64,000 bases of DNA from Oscillatoria princeps RMCB-10 (GTDB taxonomy: Bacteria; Cyanobacteriota; Cyanobacteriia; Cyanobacteriales; Oscillatoriaceae): assembly GCA_019359235.1 (NCBI GenBank), contig JAHHHT010000013.1, positions 62,001 to 126,000 on the forward strand. The letters are read 5' to 3'. Position 1 is the stretch's first letter. Each line of letters starts with the position of its first letter. Positions 56,608 through 64,000 of the stretch are shown piece by piece. A program made the translations under genes and the position numbers. Below the pieces are notes generated by a model that saw nothing but the letters and a program-made list of their open reading frames with translations, was not told where the DNA came from and searched no databases.

Positions 56608-59172
56608 TCATCCTTCTACTGTGCAACGCCCACCCCTAACCCCTAACCCCTCACCCCTAACACCTAACTGGGGGATGTTGGCAACGAGAGCCGCAAGCTC
56701 GGCGACCAACTCTGCCGGTGCCACCGGCTTGGCGATGTGGATCTGGAAGCCCGCCGCCATCGCTTGGTTGCGGCTTTGCTCACCGGCGCTAGCCGTGAGG
56801 GCCACAGCCGGAATCCACCGGCCCCGTTCTGACTCGCGGCGGCGCACCTGACGCAGCAGCGAGTAGCCGTCGGTATCGGGCATGGCAATATCGCTGATTA
56901 AAATATCCGGTCGCCAGCGGTCGAGGACTTTTAGCGCCGCCGTTGCCGACTCCGCCGCACTGACCCGGGCACCGTACTCTTCGAGGATCGCAGTCAGCAA
57001 ATCGCGCTCATCGCCTTCGTCATCCACCACCAGCACCCGCAAACCGGACAGGGGGTGAGAGGATAAGGGGGTGAGCGCCTGCGCGCTCTCGGCATCTTTT
57101 GCCCGCCCTGTCTCCCGCGCACCGTCTTCCAGGAGGGGCAGCCCCACCGTGAACGTCGCCCCCAGCCCCAGCCCCGGACTCTCGGCGCGGACAAACCCGC
57201 CATGCAGTTCCACTAGGTGGCGCACCATTGCCAGCCCCAGCCCCAGGCCGCTGTAGCAGCGGGCCATCCTGCCGTCGGCTTGGCTGAAGCGATCGAAGAC
57301 ATGAGGCAAAAAATCGGCGCTAATGCCAATGCCGGTGTCGCTGACCTGAATTTGCAGGCAATTGCTCAATTGTGGCGGCTGGCAACTGGCGCTGGGGGGT
57401 TTGTCCCTGGCGGGGGCGGAAAGCACCGCCCGAACGGCTGACACGCGCAGCTCAACTCGCCCCCCCTCGGGCGTGAACTTGACCGCGTTGGAAAGTAAAT
57501 TCCACAGCACTTGCTGCAACCGGCTGGCATCTGCCCGGATGCATTCCACTGAACCGTCCAGCACCGACTCCAGCTTTATGGCTTTGGCCTCAGCTGCCGG
57601 TCGCACCGCCTGCAAAGACGCCTCAATCGCGGGAATCAGAGGCACTGACCGCAGGTTTAGCCGCAGCTTGCCCTGGACAATGTGCGAAACGTCCAGCAGC
57701 GTCTCAATCAGCTGAGTCTGCGACTCGGCGTTGCGCTCGATCGTCTCCAAGCCGCGAGCGATTGTCTCCTCGTCAAACTTGCGCGTCCGCAACAGCTGAG
57801 CCCAGCCGTAAATCGCATTCAGGGGCGTTCGCAGCTCGTGGGAGAGCGTCGCCAGAAACTCGTCCTTGAGCCGGTTCGCCTCGCCCAACTCTTTCGTTTG
57901 CAGCTGCAACTCTTTGATCAAGCGAGCTCGCTCCTGCGCCACAGCCACTTGGTCGGCAATCGCCTCCATCGTCACTAGCTCATCCCACTCGAAGCTAGAC
58001 CGGCGGCGGGTGCCAAAACACAGTGCGCCAATCAGCCGGTCGTGCGCCCGCAGGGGGTAGCAAGCGTAAGCCCCCAGCCCCAAAGAGCGCAGCAGCTCCA
58101 TTTTCGCACAGGCTGACTGCTGAATTTGCTCTGCAACCACCGGGCGGCGCTCGGCGATAGCCTTCTGGCTGGCGACATCATCGAGCTCGAACCTCTCTAT
58201 GCCGCGAGCCACCGGCTCGGGGACGCCGCCGCAGGAAGCCAGCCCCCAGCCTCCCCCACCCTCACCCGTCAGGTAGTGGAAATACACCTCCCACTCCAGC
58301 TCGGATGAGAGCTGCTCGAGCAGGGTGGGGAGCAATTCTTCTGGGGAGTCGCTCAGCAGCAGCTGGCTGGCTGTTGAGGACAAAAGCTTCAGCCGCTGAT
58401 TGCGCTTGTGCAGGTCTTCCTCAGCCTGCTTGTGCCCGGTGATATTCGACAAAATGCAAACCGAGCCGGTGAAATTTCCAAAGGTCTCGAACACCGGATC
58501 TGCAGTCAGCTTCAACCAGCCGCCCTCAACTTTTACCTCAGCAGACTCTCGCTGCAGCGTCTTTTCCACGCCCAAAACCGGAAGCAGGCCGGCACACCTG
58601 AAGGCGTCGCTCACCAGTAAGTAATAGGGGCGACCGAGGATTTCCCCCACCGGCAAGTTCAGCAGCTCCCCCATCGCCCTGTTGGATTGCAATATCTTTC
58701 CCTCGCGGTCGAGCAGGCAAACCCCGTCGCAGATGGCGTCGAAGGTTGTCTGCCACTGTTGAGCCGCTACCCTGGCTGCTTCCTCCGCCCGGCGCAGCCG
58801 CAGCAGGGAATTGATCGTGGCGATCAGTTCTGCCGGCTCCACCGGCTGCGTCAGGTAGCCGTCCGCACCTCCCTCTAACCCCTGCACTTTGTTTTCACTC
58901 TTGACAAAACTGGCAGACAGGTGTAGAATCGGTATTGATTTTGTTTCCGGGTCGGCTTTCAACTGCCGGCATATTTCAAACCCGTTCATATCCGGCAAAT
59001 GGATATCCAGAACAATCAAATCTGGCTGCTGCGCGGCTAGGCGGAGGGTTTCCAAGCCGGTGCCTGCTTCCACAACATCGAATCCCGCTTTGGTGAGGAT
59101 GCGGCTGATAATATAGCGGTTTGTTTCGCTGTCGTCTACATTTAAAATAGTGACTCGCGGCTTCTCAAACAT
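56608..59172 (-). CDS. Hybrid histidine kinase REC-PAS-GAF-HisKA-HATPase-REC
   Basis: 854 residues. Receiver 1 (~5-125: ILNVDDSETNRYI, phosphorylatable Asp in LIVLDIHLPDMNGFE), PAS (~140-255), GAF (~265-420, EWEVYFHYLTGEGGGGWGL onward), HisKA with EFLATLSHELRTPLNAIYGW, ATPase with N box LWNLLSNAVKFTP, G1 VSDTGIGISADF and G2 YSGLGLGLAMVRHLV, then receiver 2 (~705-830, Asp in ILISDIAMPDTDGYS). The N-G1 loop has ~25 extra residues of no obvious repeat origin. The last ~20 residues (QLGVRGEGLGVRGGRC) are encoded by CCCCTAA-type heptamers. Its start overlaps the upstream kinase gene by 8 bp. Confidence 0.93.
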   Translation of the reverse strand: MFEKPRVTILNVDDSETNRYIISRILTKAGFDVVEAGTGLETLRLAAQQPDLIVLDIHLPDMNGFEICRQLKADPETKSIPILHLSASFVKSENKVQGLEGGADGYLTQPVEPAELIATINSLLRLRRAEEAARVAAQQWQTTFDAICDGVCLLDREGKILQSNRAMGELLNLPVGEILGRPYYLLVSDAFRCAGLLPVLGVEKTLQRESAEVKVEGGWLKLTADPVFETFGNFTGSVCILSNITGHKQAEEDLHKRNQRLKLLSSTASQLLLSDSPEELLPTLLEQLSSELEWEVYFHYLTGEGGGGWGLASCGGVPEPVARGIERFELDDVASQKAIAERRPVVAEQIQQSACAKMELLRSLGLGAYACYPLRAHDRLIGALCFGTRRRSSFEWDELVTMEAIADQVAVAQERARLIKELQLQTKELGEANRLKDEFLATLSHELRTPLNAIYGWAQLLRTRKFDEETIARGLETIERNAESQTQLIETLLDVSHIVQGKLRLNLRSVPLIPAIEASLQAVRPAAEAKAIKLESVLDGSVECIRADASRLQQVLWNLLSNAVKFTPEGGRVELRVSAVRAVLSAPARDKPPSASCQPPQLSNCLQIQVSDTGIGISADFLPHVFDRFSQADGRMARCYSGLGLGLAMVRHLVELHGGFVRAESPGLGLGATFTVGLPLLEDGARETGRAKDAESAQALTPLSSHPLSGLRVLVVDDEGDERDLLTAILEEYGARVSAAESATAALKVLDRWRPDILISDIAMPDTDGYSLLRQVRRRESERGRWIPAVALTASAGEQSRNQAMAAGFQIHIAKPVAPAELVAELAALVANIPQLGVRGEGLGVRGGRCTVEG

Positions 59173-61369
59173 CTGATTTATCCTGGCTTTGTTCTCGGTT
59201 TACTCCAGCTTTTTCCAAGGCTTCCTCTAGTTTGGCAAGCGCCACCTGCGGGGATATATTTTCCTTATAAATAACAGCCACACATGAGCGGTCTAAGAAC
59301 TTTAACTCCTCTGCCTGCAAGCGCTGTGAGGTGTTGACAATAACAGGAATTTCTCGGGTTTCTGGGTGAGATTTGAGCTGGGAGATCACTTCATAACCGC
59401 TGATTTCTGGCATGGCCAAATCCATAAATATGGCCTGGGGTTTTTCTTGGCGCGCTAGGGCGAGCCCTTGCGAGCCGGTGCCAGCCTCAAGGACTTGACC
59501 GTGCCAGTCAGCCAGCAGTCCTTTTAGCAAATACCGAGAAATTTCGTCGTCATCAATTATCAAAAATTTTTTCTTTTGCTTGTTTCGGTCGGTCAAGGTT
59601 TTTAACGTTGACAACAGCCAATCTCGCCCCGCCGGCTTCAGGCAAAACGCATCCGCTCCTAATTCTAGCGCTTTCGTCTGGTTGTCAACCAGCGTTATGA
59701 CGATCGCTGGAATATCCCTGAGGGCGGGATTCTCTTTGATTTCTGAAATCAAGCTCCAGCCGCTTTTTCCGTCCAGCAAAATATCGAGCATCACCGCTGC
59801 CGGTCGAAATTCCTGCAAGGCAGCCCTGGCTTCTTTGACCGTTCGCGCTGATATAATTTGGAAGGGAGATCCCTGGAGATACTTCTCGTAAATAAACAGG
59901 GTTTCCCGGTTGTCTTCCACCACCAGTACAGGAGAGCGGTTTGGATCTATTGGCTGGCTGACCGGCGGACTGGCCTGCACTTTAGCCGCTCCCGCATAAA
60001 CGAGGGGAACGGTCAGAGAAAACGTCGAGCCTTTTCCCAACTCACTTTCCAGGGAAATGCTGCCCCCCAGCAACTCAGCCAGTTTGCTCGACAGGGGCAG
60101 CCCAATTCCCGTGCCCTTAACTCGCTTTTGCACGGCACTCTCCACTTGGGTGAATTCCTGAAAAATCCCCTCCCGATCTTCCGGCGCGATGCCAATGCCG
60201 GTATCGGCTACGGAAAAGAGGGCCGTGCTGTCAGGGCCTATTTTTGCCGACACTCGAATAGCACCTCGCTCTGTAAATTTCAGGGCGTTGGAGATAAAAT
60301 TTCTTAAAATTTGCGAGAGTTTCCCGTCATCGGTGTTTAAGGGAGGGAGCCCGGCAGGCTCGTCAAAAATCAGGGCGACAGAAGAGTTGGAAGACAGCAG
60401 CGGTTTGAGCATCCCTCTCAAAGCGCTAAACAGCTCGTGGACTTCAAATTCTTGGCAGCGGACAGTCATTTTGCCTGCTTCGACCTTAGCCAGATCCAGC
60501 AAGTCGTCGATCAGGGCTAAAAGAGCTTCAGCGGACTTGCGCATGTAGCCGACCTGCTTTTCTTGCTCGGCGGTCAGCTCGCCATCGGTGCGCTGCAGCA
60601 GGAGCCAAGAAAGACTGAGAATGGCATTGAGCGGGGTGCGAAACTCGTGGCTCATGTTGGCGAGAAAGTGGGATTTCAGCTGGTTGGCTCGCTGCAAGAA
60701 ATCCGCTTTTTCGTTTAATTCGGCATAAAGCGCCACTACGCCGCGATTGGTGTCGTCCAGTTCTGTGTTGAGCAGGGTCAGCTCCTCCTGACGCCGGCGC
60801 AACTCGTCGAGGGTTCTGAGGAGTTCTTGGTTCTGCTGCTGTATCTCTTGGAGTGGAGTTTGACCGGCGCGCTGCGCCAGTTGCTGGGCAATTTCCGCCA
60901 GCGTCTGGGGGGTGACGGGGGGTGCTGGGGCGGGCAGGTACTTGGCGAGACGCACGGCGGTTCCCTTCCCCGGAGAGGATTCGATGTCGAACCGGTCCGC
61001 CAGTCGGCGAGCGCCGGCTATCCCCAGTCCCATGCCGGTGGGCGAGGTGTACTGCCCGTCTAGGATGGCCTTTAGGTTGGAAATTCCTGGCCCGCGATCG
61101 GAGATGCGGATCGCCAGCAGCTGAGCTGGGGAGGGGGTGAGGGGGCGAGCGGATCTCCCGATTTCGGCTTCCTCGGCGATCGCAAATTCGACTTTGCCGC
61201 CACCGGCATACTGGAAGGCGTTGCGGGCGAGTTCGGATACGGCGGTGGCGATCCGCGTTTGGTCTTGGGGGGAAAACCCCAGCAAGTTAGCGATCAGGCG
61301 CGAGCGCTGGCGGGCGAGCACCACATCGGTTTCCAAACGCACTTCGACGGTCAGGATGGAAATGTTCAT
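59165..61369 (-). CDS. RsbT-like ATPase fused to histidine kinase and two receivers
   Basis: 734 residues. Residues ~5-135 are an anti-sigma-type HATPase of the RsbT/RsbW class: RIATAVSELARNAFQYAGGG (N box), ISDRGPGISNLKAI and TSPTGMGLGIAGARRLAD. A coiled coil follows, then HisKA with FLANMSHEFRTPLNAILSLS, a full kinase ATPase (LRNFISNALKFTE; VADTGIGIAPED; GTGIGLPLSSKLAE) and two receivers (Asp in AAVMLDILLDGKSGWS and IFMDLAMPEISGYE). It overlaps the phosphatase gene upstream by 4 bp (ATGA) and the hybrid kinase downstream by 8 bp, so the three form one tightly coupled operon that joins partner switching to phosphorelay. Confidence 0.93.
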   Translation of the reverse strand: MNISILTVEVRLETDVVLARQRSRLIANLLGFSPQDQTRIATAVSELARNAFQYAGGGKVEFAIAEEAEIGRSARPLTPSPAQLLAIRISDRGPGISNLKAILDGQYTSPTGMGLGIAGARRLADRFDIESSPGKGTAVRLAKYLPAPAPPVTPQTLAEIAQQLAQRAGQTPLQEIQQQNQELLRTLDELRRRQEELTLLNTELDDTNRGVVALYAELNEKADFLQRANQLKSHFLANMSHEFRTPLNAILSLSWLLLQRTDGELTAEQEKQVGYMRKSAEALLALIDDLLDLAKVEAGKMTVRCQEFEVHELFSALRGMLKPLLSSNSSVALIFDEPAGLPPLNTDDGKLSQILRNFISNALKFTERGAIRVSAKIGPDSTALFSVADTGIGIAPEDREGIFQEFTQVESAVQKRVKGTGIGLPLSSKLAELLGGSISLESELGKGSTFSLTVPLVYAGAAKVQASPPVSQPIDPNRSPVLVVEDNRETLFIYEKYLQGSPFQIISARTVKEARAALQEFRPAAVMLDILLDGKSGWSLISEIKENPALRDIPAIVITLVDNQTKALELGADAFCLKPAGRDWLLSTLKTLTDRNKQKKKFLIIDDDEISRYLLKGLLADWHGQVLEAGTGSQGLALARQEKPQAIFMDLAMPEISGYEVISQLKSHPETREIPVIVNTSQRLQAEELKFLDRSCVAVIYKENISPQVALAKLEEALEKAGVNREQSQDKSDV

Positions 61370-62199
61370 GGCAATAGTTTTCCCTCCCTGGCGATTAAAA
61401 CTGTTACGTCATCCCGTCCCCTTTTGAAATCCCGGTACAAAACACCGGCTATCAGGCTGGGGTGTTTTGCCGCCAAACCGGCATAGCGGTCGAGACGCCA
61501 TTGAGTTGCCAAGCCGTCGGAGTGCATCACTAAAAGGGCGTTTTGAGGCCACGGAAAGACAAATTCTTTAATCTTGGTAATTTCATACCCGATGGTGCCA
61601 TTATAAGAAACTAAACTGCGAGAGCCTTGAGCAGTAACAATCGCGCCGGCAATGTTTCCCACTCCCACAAAGCGAACCGCTTGCAGGTTGGGGCTGACTT
61701 CCGCAATTGCCAGCGCCGCTCCGCGAGTGGGACGCAGTGCGGCGTGAGCGGCTTTTGCGATCTCTTCGAGGGGGAGGCCGGCGCTCTGCTGAAAGATGCG
61801 GGCTGCTTCCGAGGACGCCGCCGCCGCAGCGGGGCCGTGGCCCAACCCGTCCGCGACCAGAATCAAGTTGCGCCCTTGATGCCGGCTGAACGCCCACGCA
61901 TCGCCGCACTCTTGCTCACCGGCTTTGGGCAAGCACACGGCACCGATTTCCAAATCGGGGGCGGGGGGGGACAGGGGGCGCGAGCGCAGGCGAGCCAGCA
62001 GGGCGGTGCCGGTACCGGCGGAGGAGTGAATGTCGAAGACATCGGAGAGGCGGCGGATAGCGCCCAGGCCGGTTCCGGCTGTGCCGGCAGTGGAAAAGCC
62101 ATCGTTGAGGCAGCGGCTGACATTGGCCATGCCCGGGCCTCTGTCTAGGGCCAAGATTTCTATGCCGGTGCTGCCATCCCAGTGTAAAGATTGCAGCAC
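61366..62199 (-). CDS. ATPase remnant plus RsbX/SpoIIE-like phosphatase
   Basis: 277 residues from a GTG at 62199. The first ~75 residues hold the G1 and G2 boxes of an RsbT-like ATPase (LALDRGPGMANVSRC; TAGTGLGAIRRLSD). The N box (PASNLVKHATTGEL) is seen in the same frame just upstream (62203-62241), but the frame is closed by a TGA at 62257-62259 with no ATG, GTG or TTG available, so the domain's usual first ~35 residues are missing. A PP2C-type phosphatase domain follows (ILVADGLGHGPAAAAASSEA; LLVMHSDGLATQW). By analogy with RsbX it would dephosphorylate a STAS or RsbS-like protein. It overlaps the downstream gene by 4 bp. Confidence 0.8.
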   Translation of the reverse strand: MLQSLHWDGSTGIEILALDRGPGMANVSRCLNDGFSTAGTAGTGLGAIRRLSDVFDIHSSAGTGTALLARLRSRPLSPPAPDLEIGAVCLPKAGEQECGDAWAFSRHQGRNLILVADGLGHGPAAAAASSEAARIFQQSAGLPLEEIAKAAHAALRPTRGAALAIAEVSPNLQAVRFVGVGNIAGAIVTAQGSRSLVSYNGTIGYEITKIKEFVFPWPQNALLVMHSDGLATQWRLDRYAGLAAKHPSLIAGVLYRDFKRGRDDVTVLIAREGKLLP

Positions 62200-62360
62200 T
62201 AGCTCGCCGGTGGTGGCGTGCTTGACTAAGTTACTGGCAGGAAAAAAAGATAAAATTCAAGGAAACGGAGGGGGGGGAATTTGTCCCCCGGTCAAAAGCC
62301 TGTCGCTGGGCGGGAGGGGTTGAGATAGGATTGCTAAAATTTAGTTGGGTCAACCGGCTT

Positions 62361-64000
62361 TTAGGGTGTGCCGGTGCACGCCGGTTTCTCGGCACTGTCT
62401 TCGGAAGCATCTACCGGTACAAAGACATAACCTGTAGAGCATTTATCCCGCACTAATTTGACCAGATCTATAACCGGTTCCTTCCTTTCGCCGCCGCTAA
62501 AACTAATCGTCCCCGTAGCACCGCTGGCTTTAAAGTAGGGATCTGATAAAGCCAGCCGCACGTCAGAACGGTTCGGTTGAGGTTTTTTTGCTAAAGCCGC
62601 TATCAGTGCGCGAGTGGCGTCATAGGCTGAAGCCGTGCGCCAGCTGACTTCTCCTCCCCACTTTTCTTTAGCGGCTTTGGAAAATTCTGGGTTAGAATTG
62701 CTGGAACTGTGCCAGTAAATAGCCGCCACCAAGCAGTTCGCAGCCGCTGGCCCTACGATTTTTAATATATCCGGATTGTAAAGGTTATCTCCTCCCATCA
62801 TCCAATAACGTCCCTGATTGGCTGTAATCACCGGTAAGGTATGTAGAAAGGAGTTTTCCCTCTTCTGGCTGTCCGGAAATAAGACAAGCGCTGTCGCTCC
62901 TTTTTGCTGGGCCCGGTTTATGGCAGTACCGGCATTGAAGGAGGCGTCAGACAAATCAACCTCCTCTATGACTGCTCCGCCACTCGCCTCGAAGCTAATG
63001 CGGAATTGCTGCCGCAAATCTCTGCTGTAATTGCTCTGGGGATTGTAAAAGACTGCCGCTTTTTTCTGCTGGGCGCGGTTGATCAGATAGCCAGCTAAAG
63101 CTGGGGCAGATACGGAATTATTGTGTGTGGTGCGAAAGAAAACGTGATTGATCATATTGCCGTAAGGTACAAGGTCTACTGAGGTGCTGGCTGCCGCAAT
63201 CAAGACCAACTGGTGCTGCTGGTAGACAGGCACTGCCTCCAGAGTTGCGTCACTAGAAAAGTGACCGACAGTGGCTAAAATGTCGCCTTTCGACACCAGC
63301 GCGTTTGCAATGAGTTTAGCTTTGGCACGGTCATTGGCATCATCCGCAATCAGCACTTTCAAACCTGTGCCATTATTTTTTGGATCGCCATTGAACTCAT
63401 CTTGGGCTTGGGCGACTCCCCGCAAAATTTCCTGCGCGTTGTCCGGGTTGTTGGTGATGGGTGCGACAACGGCGATCGGGTGAGCGTAAGCGTTTTGCTT
63501 CATCAGTCGGGCATTATTCAGGTAAATCAAAGTTTCGGGATCGCGCCGCGTCTTCCACGCCTCGTCTAGCCGGTTAATCGCTACGCTGTAATTCCCATTA
63601 GCGAAGGCATTCGCCCCGTTTTGCTTTGCCGGCACCTGAGCGTCTGGTATTAGGATTTCTTCCCCACAACTCAGATCGTCGCCTTGAGGAAAACTCCTGA
63701 TCCCAATTTTGGAACACCCGCCCGGTTCAGTTATATACCACCCGCCGGTTGCTGCTGCCAGTCCCAGCAGCAGCAGCGCCGCACTGCCGGCAAGCAGTTT
63801 GTAGTGAGGCGCATCAACCTTTGTCGGCGGCTGTTCAAGCTCTTTGAGAAACCGCAAAATCTCTTGCGGATTTTGAGGCCGGTTTTTAATCTGCGGCGAC
63901 ATCAGTTTATCGATAAAATCGGCTAGATTACGCGATAGGTTGGGCGCTTTGTCTCGCCAGTTTATCTTGTTTGGGTTTGACTTATTTCCCAGATTTTTCG
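62361..64000 (-). CDS. Ser/Thr protein kinase fused to ABC-type substrate-binding (PBP1) sensor, 5' end missing
   Basis: The frame is open to the right edge, so the gene begins outside. The first visible residues (WRDKAPNLSRNLADFIDKLM, then KNRPQNPQEILRFLKELE) are the C-terminal lobe ending typical of cyanobacterial Ser/Thr kinases. A membrane span (LLAGSAALLLLGLAAATGGW) follows, then a ~60-residue linker with paired cysteines and a type I periplasmic-binding fold of the branched-chain amino-acid receptor class (PIAVVAPITNNPDNAQEIL; TVGHFSSDATLEAVPVYQQ). This gives a receptor kinase: ligand domain outside, kinase inside. Such bifunctional kinase/substrate-binding proteins are known in cyanobacteria; the ligand is unknown. 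Confidence 0.87.
   Translation of the reverse strand, partial: KNLGNKSNPNKINWRDKAPNLSRNLADFIDKLMSPQIKNRPQNPQEILRFLKELEQPPTKVDAPHYKLLAGSAALLLLGLAAATGGWYITEPGGCSKIGIRSFPQGDDLSCGEEILIPDAQVPAKQNGANAFANGNYSVAINRLDEAWKTRRDPETLIYLNNARLMKQNAYAHPIAVVAPITNNPDNAQEILRGVAQAQDEFNGDPKNNGTGLKVLIADDANDRAKAKLIANALVSKGDILATVGHFSSDATLEAVPVYQQHQLVLIAAASTSVDLVPYGNMINHVFFRTTHNNSVSAPALAGYLINRAQQKKAAVFYNPQSNYSRDLRQQFRISFEASGGAVIEEVDLSDASFNAGTAINRAQQKGATALVLFPDSQKRENSFLHTLPVITANQGRYWMMGGDNLYNPDILKIVGPAAANCLVAAIYWHSSSNSNPEFSKAAKEKWGGEVSWRTASAYDATRALIAALAKKPQPNRSDVRLALSDPYFKASGATGTISFSGGERKEPVIDLVKLVRDKCSTGYVFVPVDASEDSAEKPACTGTP

Overview
This window comes from a cyanobacterium, most likely a filamentous one. It carries psbD and psbC (photosystem II), ycf4 (photosystem I assembly), a ClpR/ClpP pair, many copies of the HIP1 octamer GCGATCGC, and heptanucleotide repeats of the short tandemly repeated repetitive (STRR) type (GGGGCAT, CCCCTAA and similar units). 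I recognise no tRNA, rRNA, transposase or true CRISPR array.

Layout. 1-8500: the 3' part of a CBS/CCA-type nucleotidyltransferase, an orphan substrate-binding lipoprotein and three chemoreceptor genes on the plus strand. 8800-15200: a small PCP-reductase-domain protein and psbD-psbC on the minus strand, then ycf4, a cyclophilin lipoprotein and a lone beta-ketoacyl-ACP synthase. 16100-21700: three histidine kinases. 22100-29800: housekeeping genes (trpD, carA, mrnC, rlmB) mixed with two retropepsin-like proteases, a STAS protein and a nonsense-broken DUF1816 gene. 29780-31080: an array of 165-bp tandem repeats. 31000-43200: an alpha/beta hydrolase and a minus-strand signalling block of a PAS histidine kinase, two CheR-PAS proteins and two CheB proteins, one of them decayed. 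A gap of about 1.1 kb inside this block holds a candidate structured small RNA with its own promoter. 43500-48400: an HTH-NACHT STAND NTPase, then a run of small cyanobacterial proteins. 48400-56000: a rhomboid-fold protein lacking catalytic residues, hemW, a PIN-TRAM protein, a VWA protein, clpR-clpP and a DnaJ-TPR protein. 56600-64000: a minus-strand run of a phosphatase/ATPase switch, two hybrid kinases with receiver domains, and the 3' part of a Ser/Thr kinase fused to a periplasmic-binding-protein sensor.

How the genes relate. Over a third of the coding capacity is signal transduction: three receptors, seven proteins with histidine-kinase domains, CheR/CheB modules, an Rsb-like ATPase/phosphatase and STAS partner-switch set, and a receptor-like Ser/Thr kinase. 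Repeat sequence has entered coding DNA several times, most strikingly at the same loop of the ATPase domain in three different histidine kinases. Several genes show decay or loss of catalytic residues: a DUF1816 copy, a CheB, a degenerate CheR, a His-less HisKA domain and a rhomboid pseudoprotease. The best candidates for something undescribed are the promoter-linked multi-hairpin RNA at 38365-38630, the 165-bp hairpin array, the structured leader before the third chemoreceptor, and the repeat-hosting kinase loop. Residue positions given are approximate, and all family assignments are from reading motifs, not from database searches.
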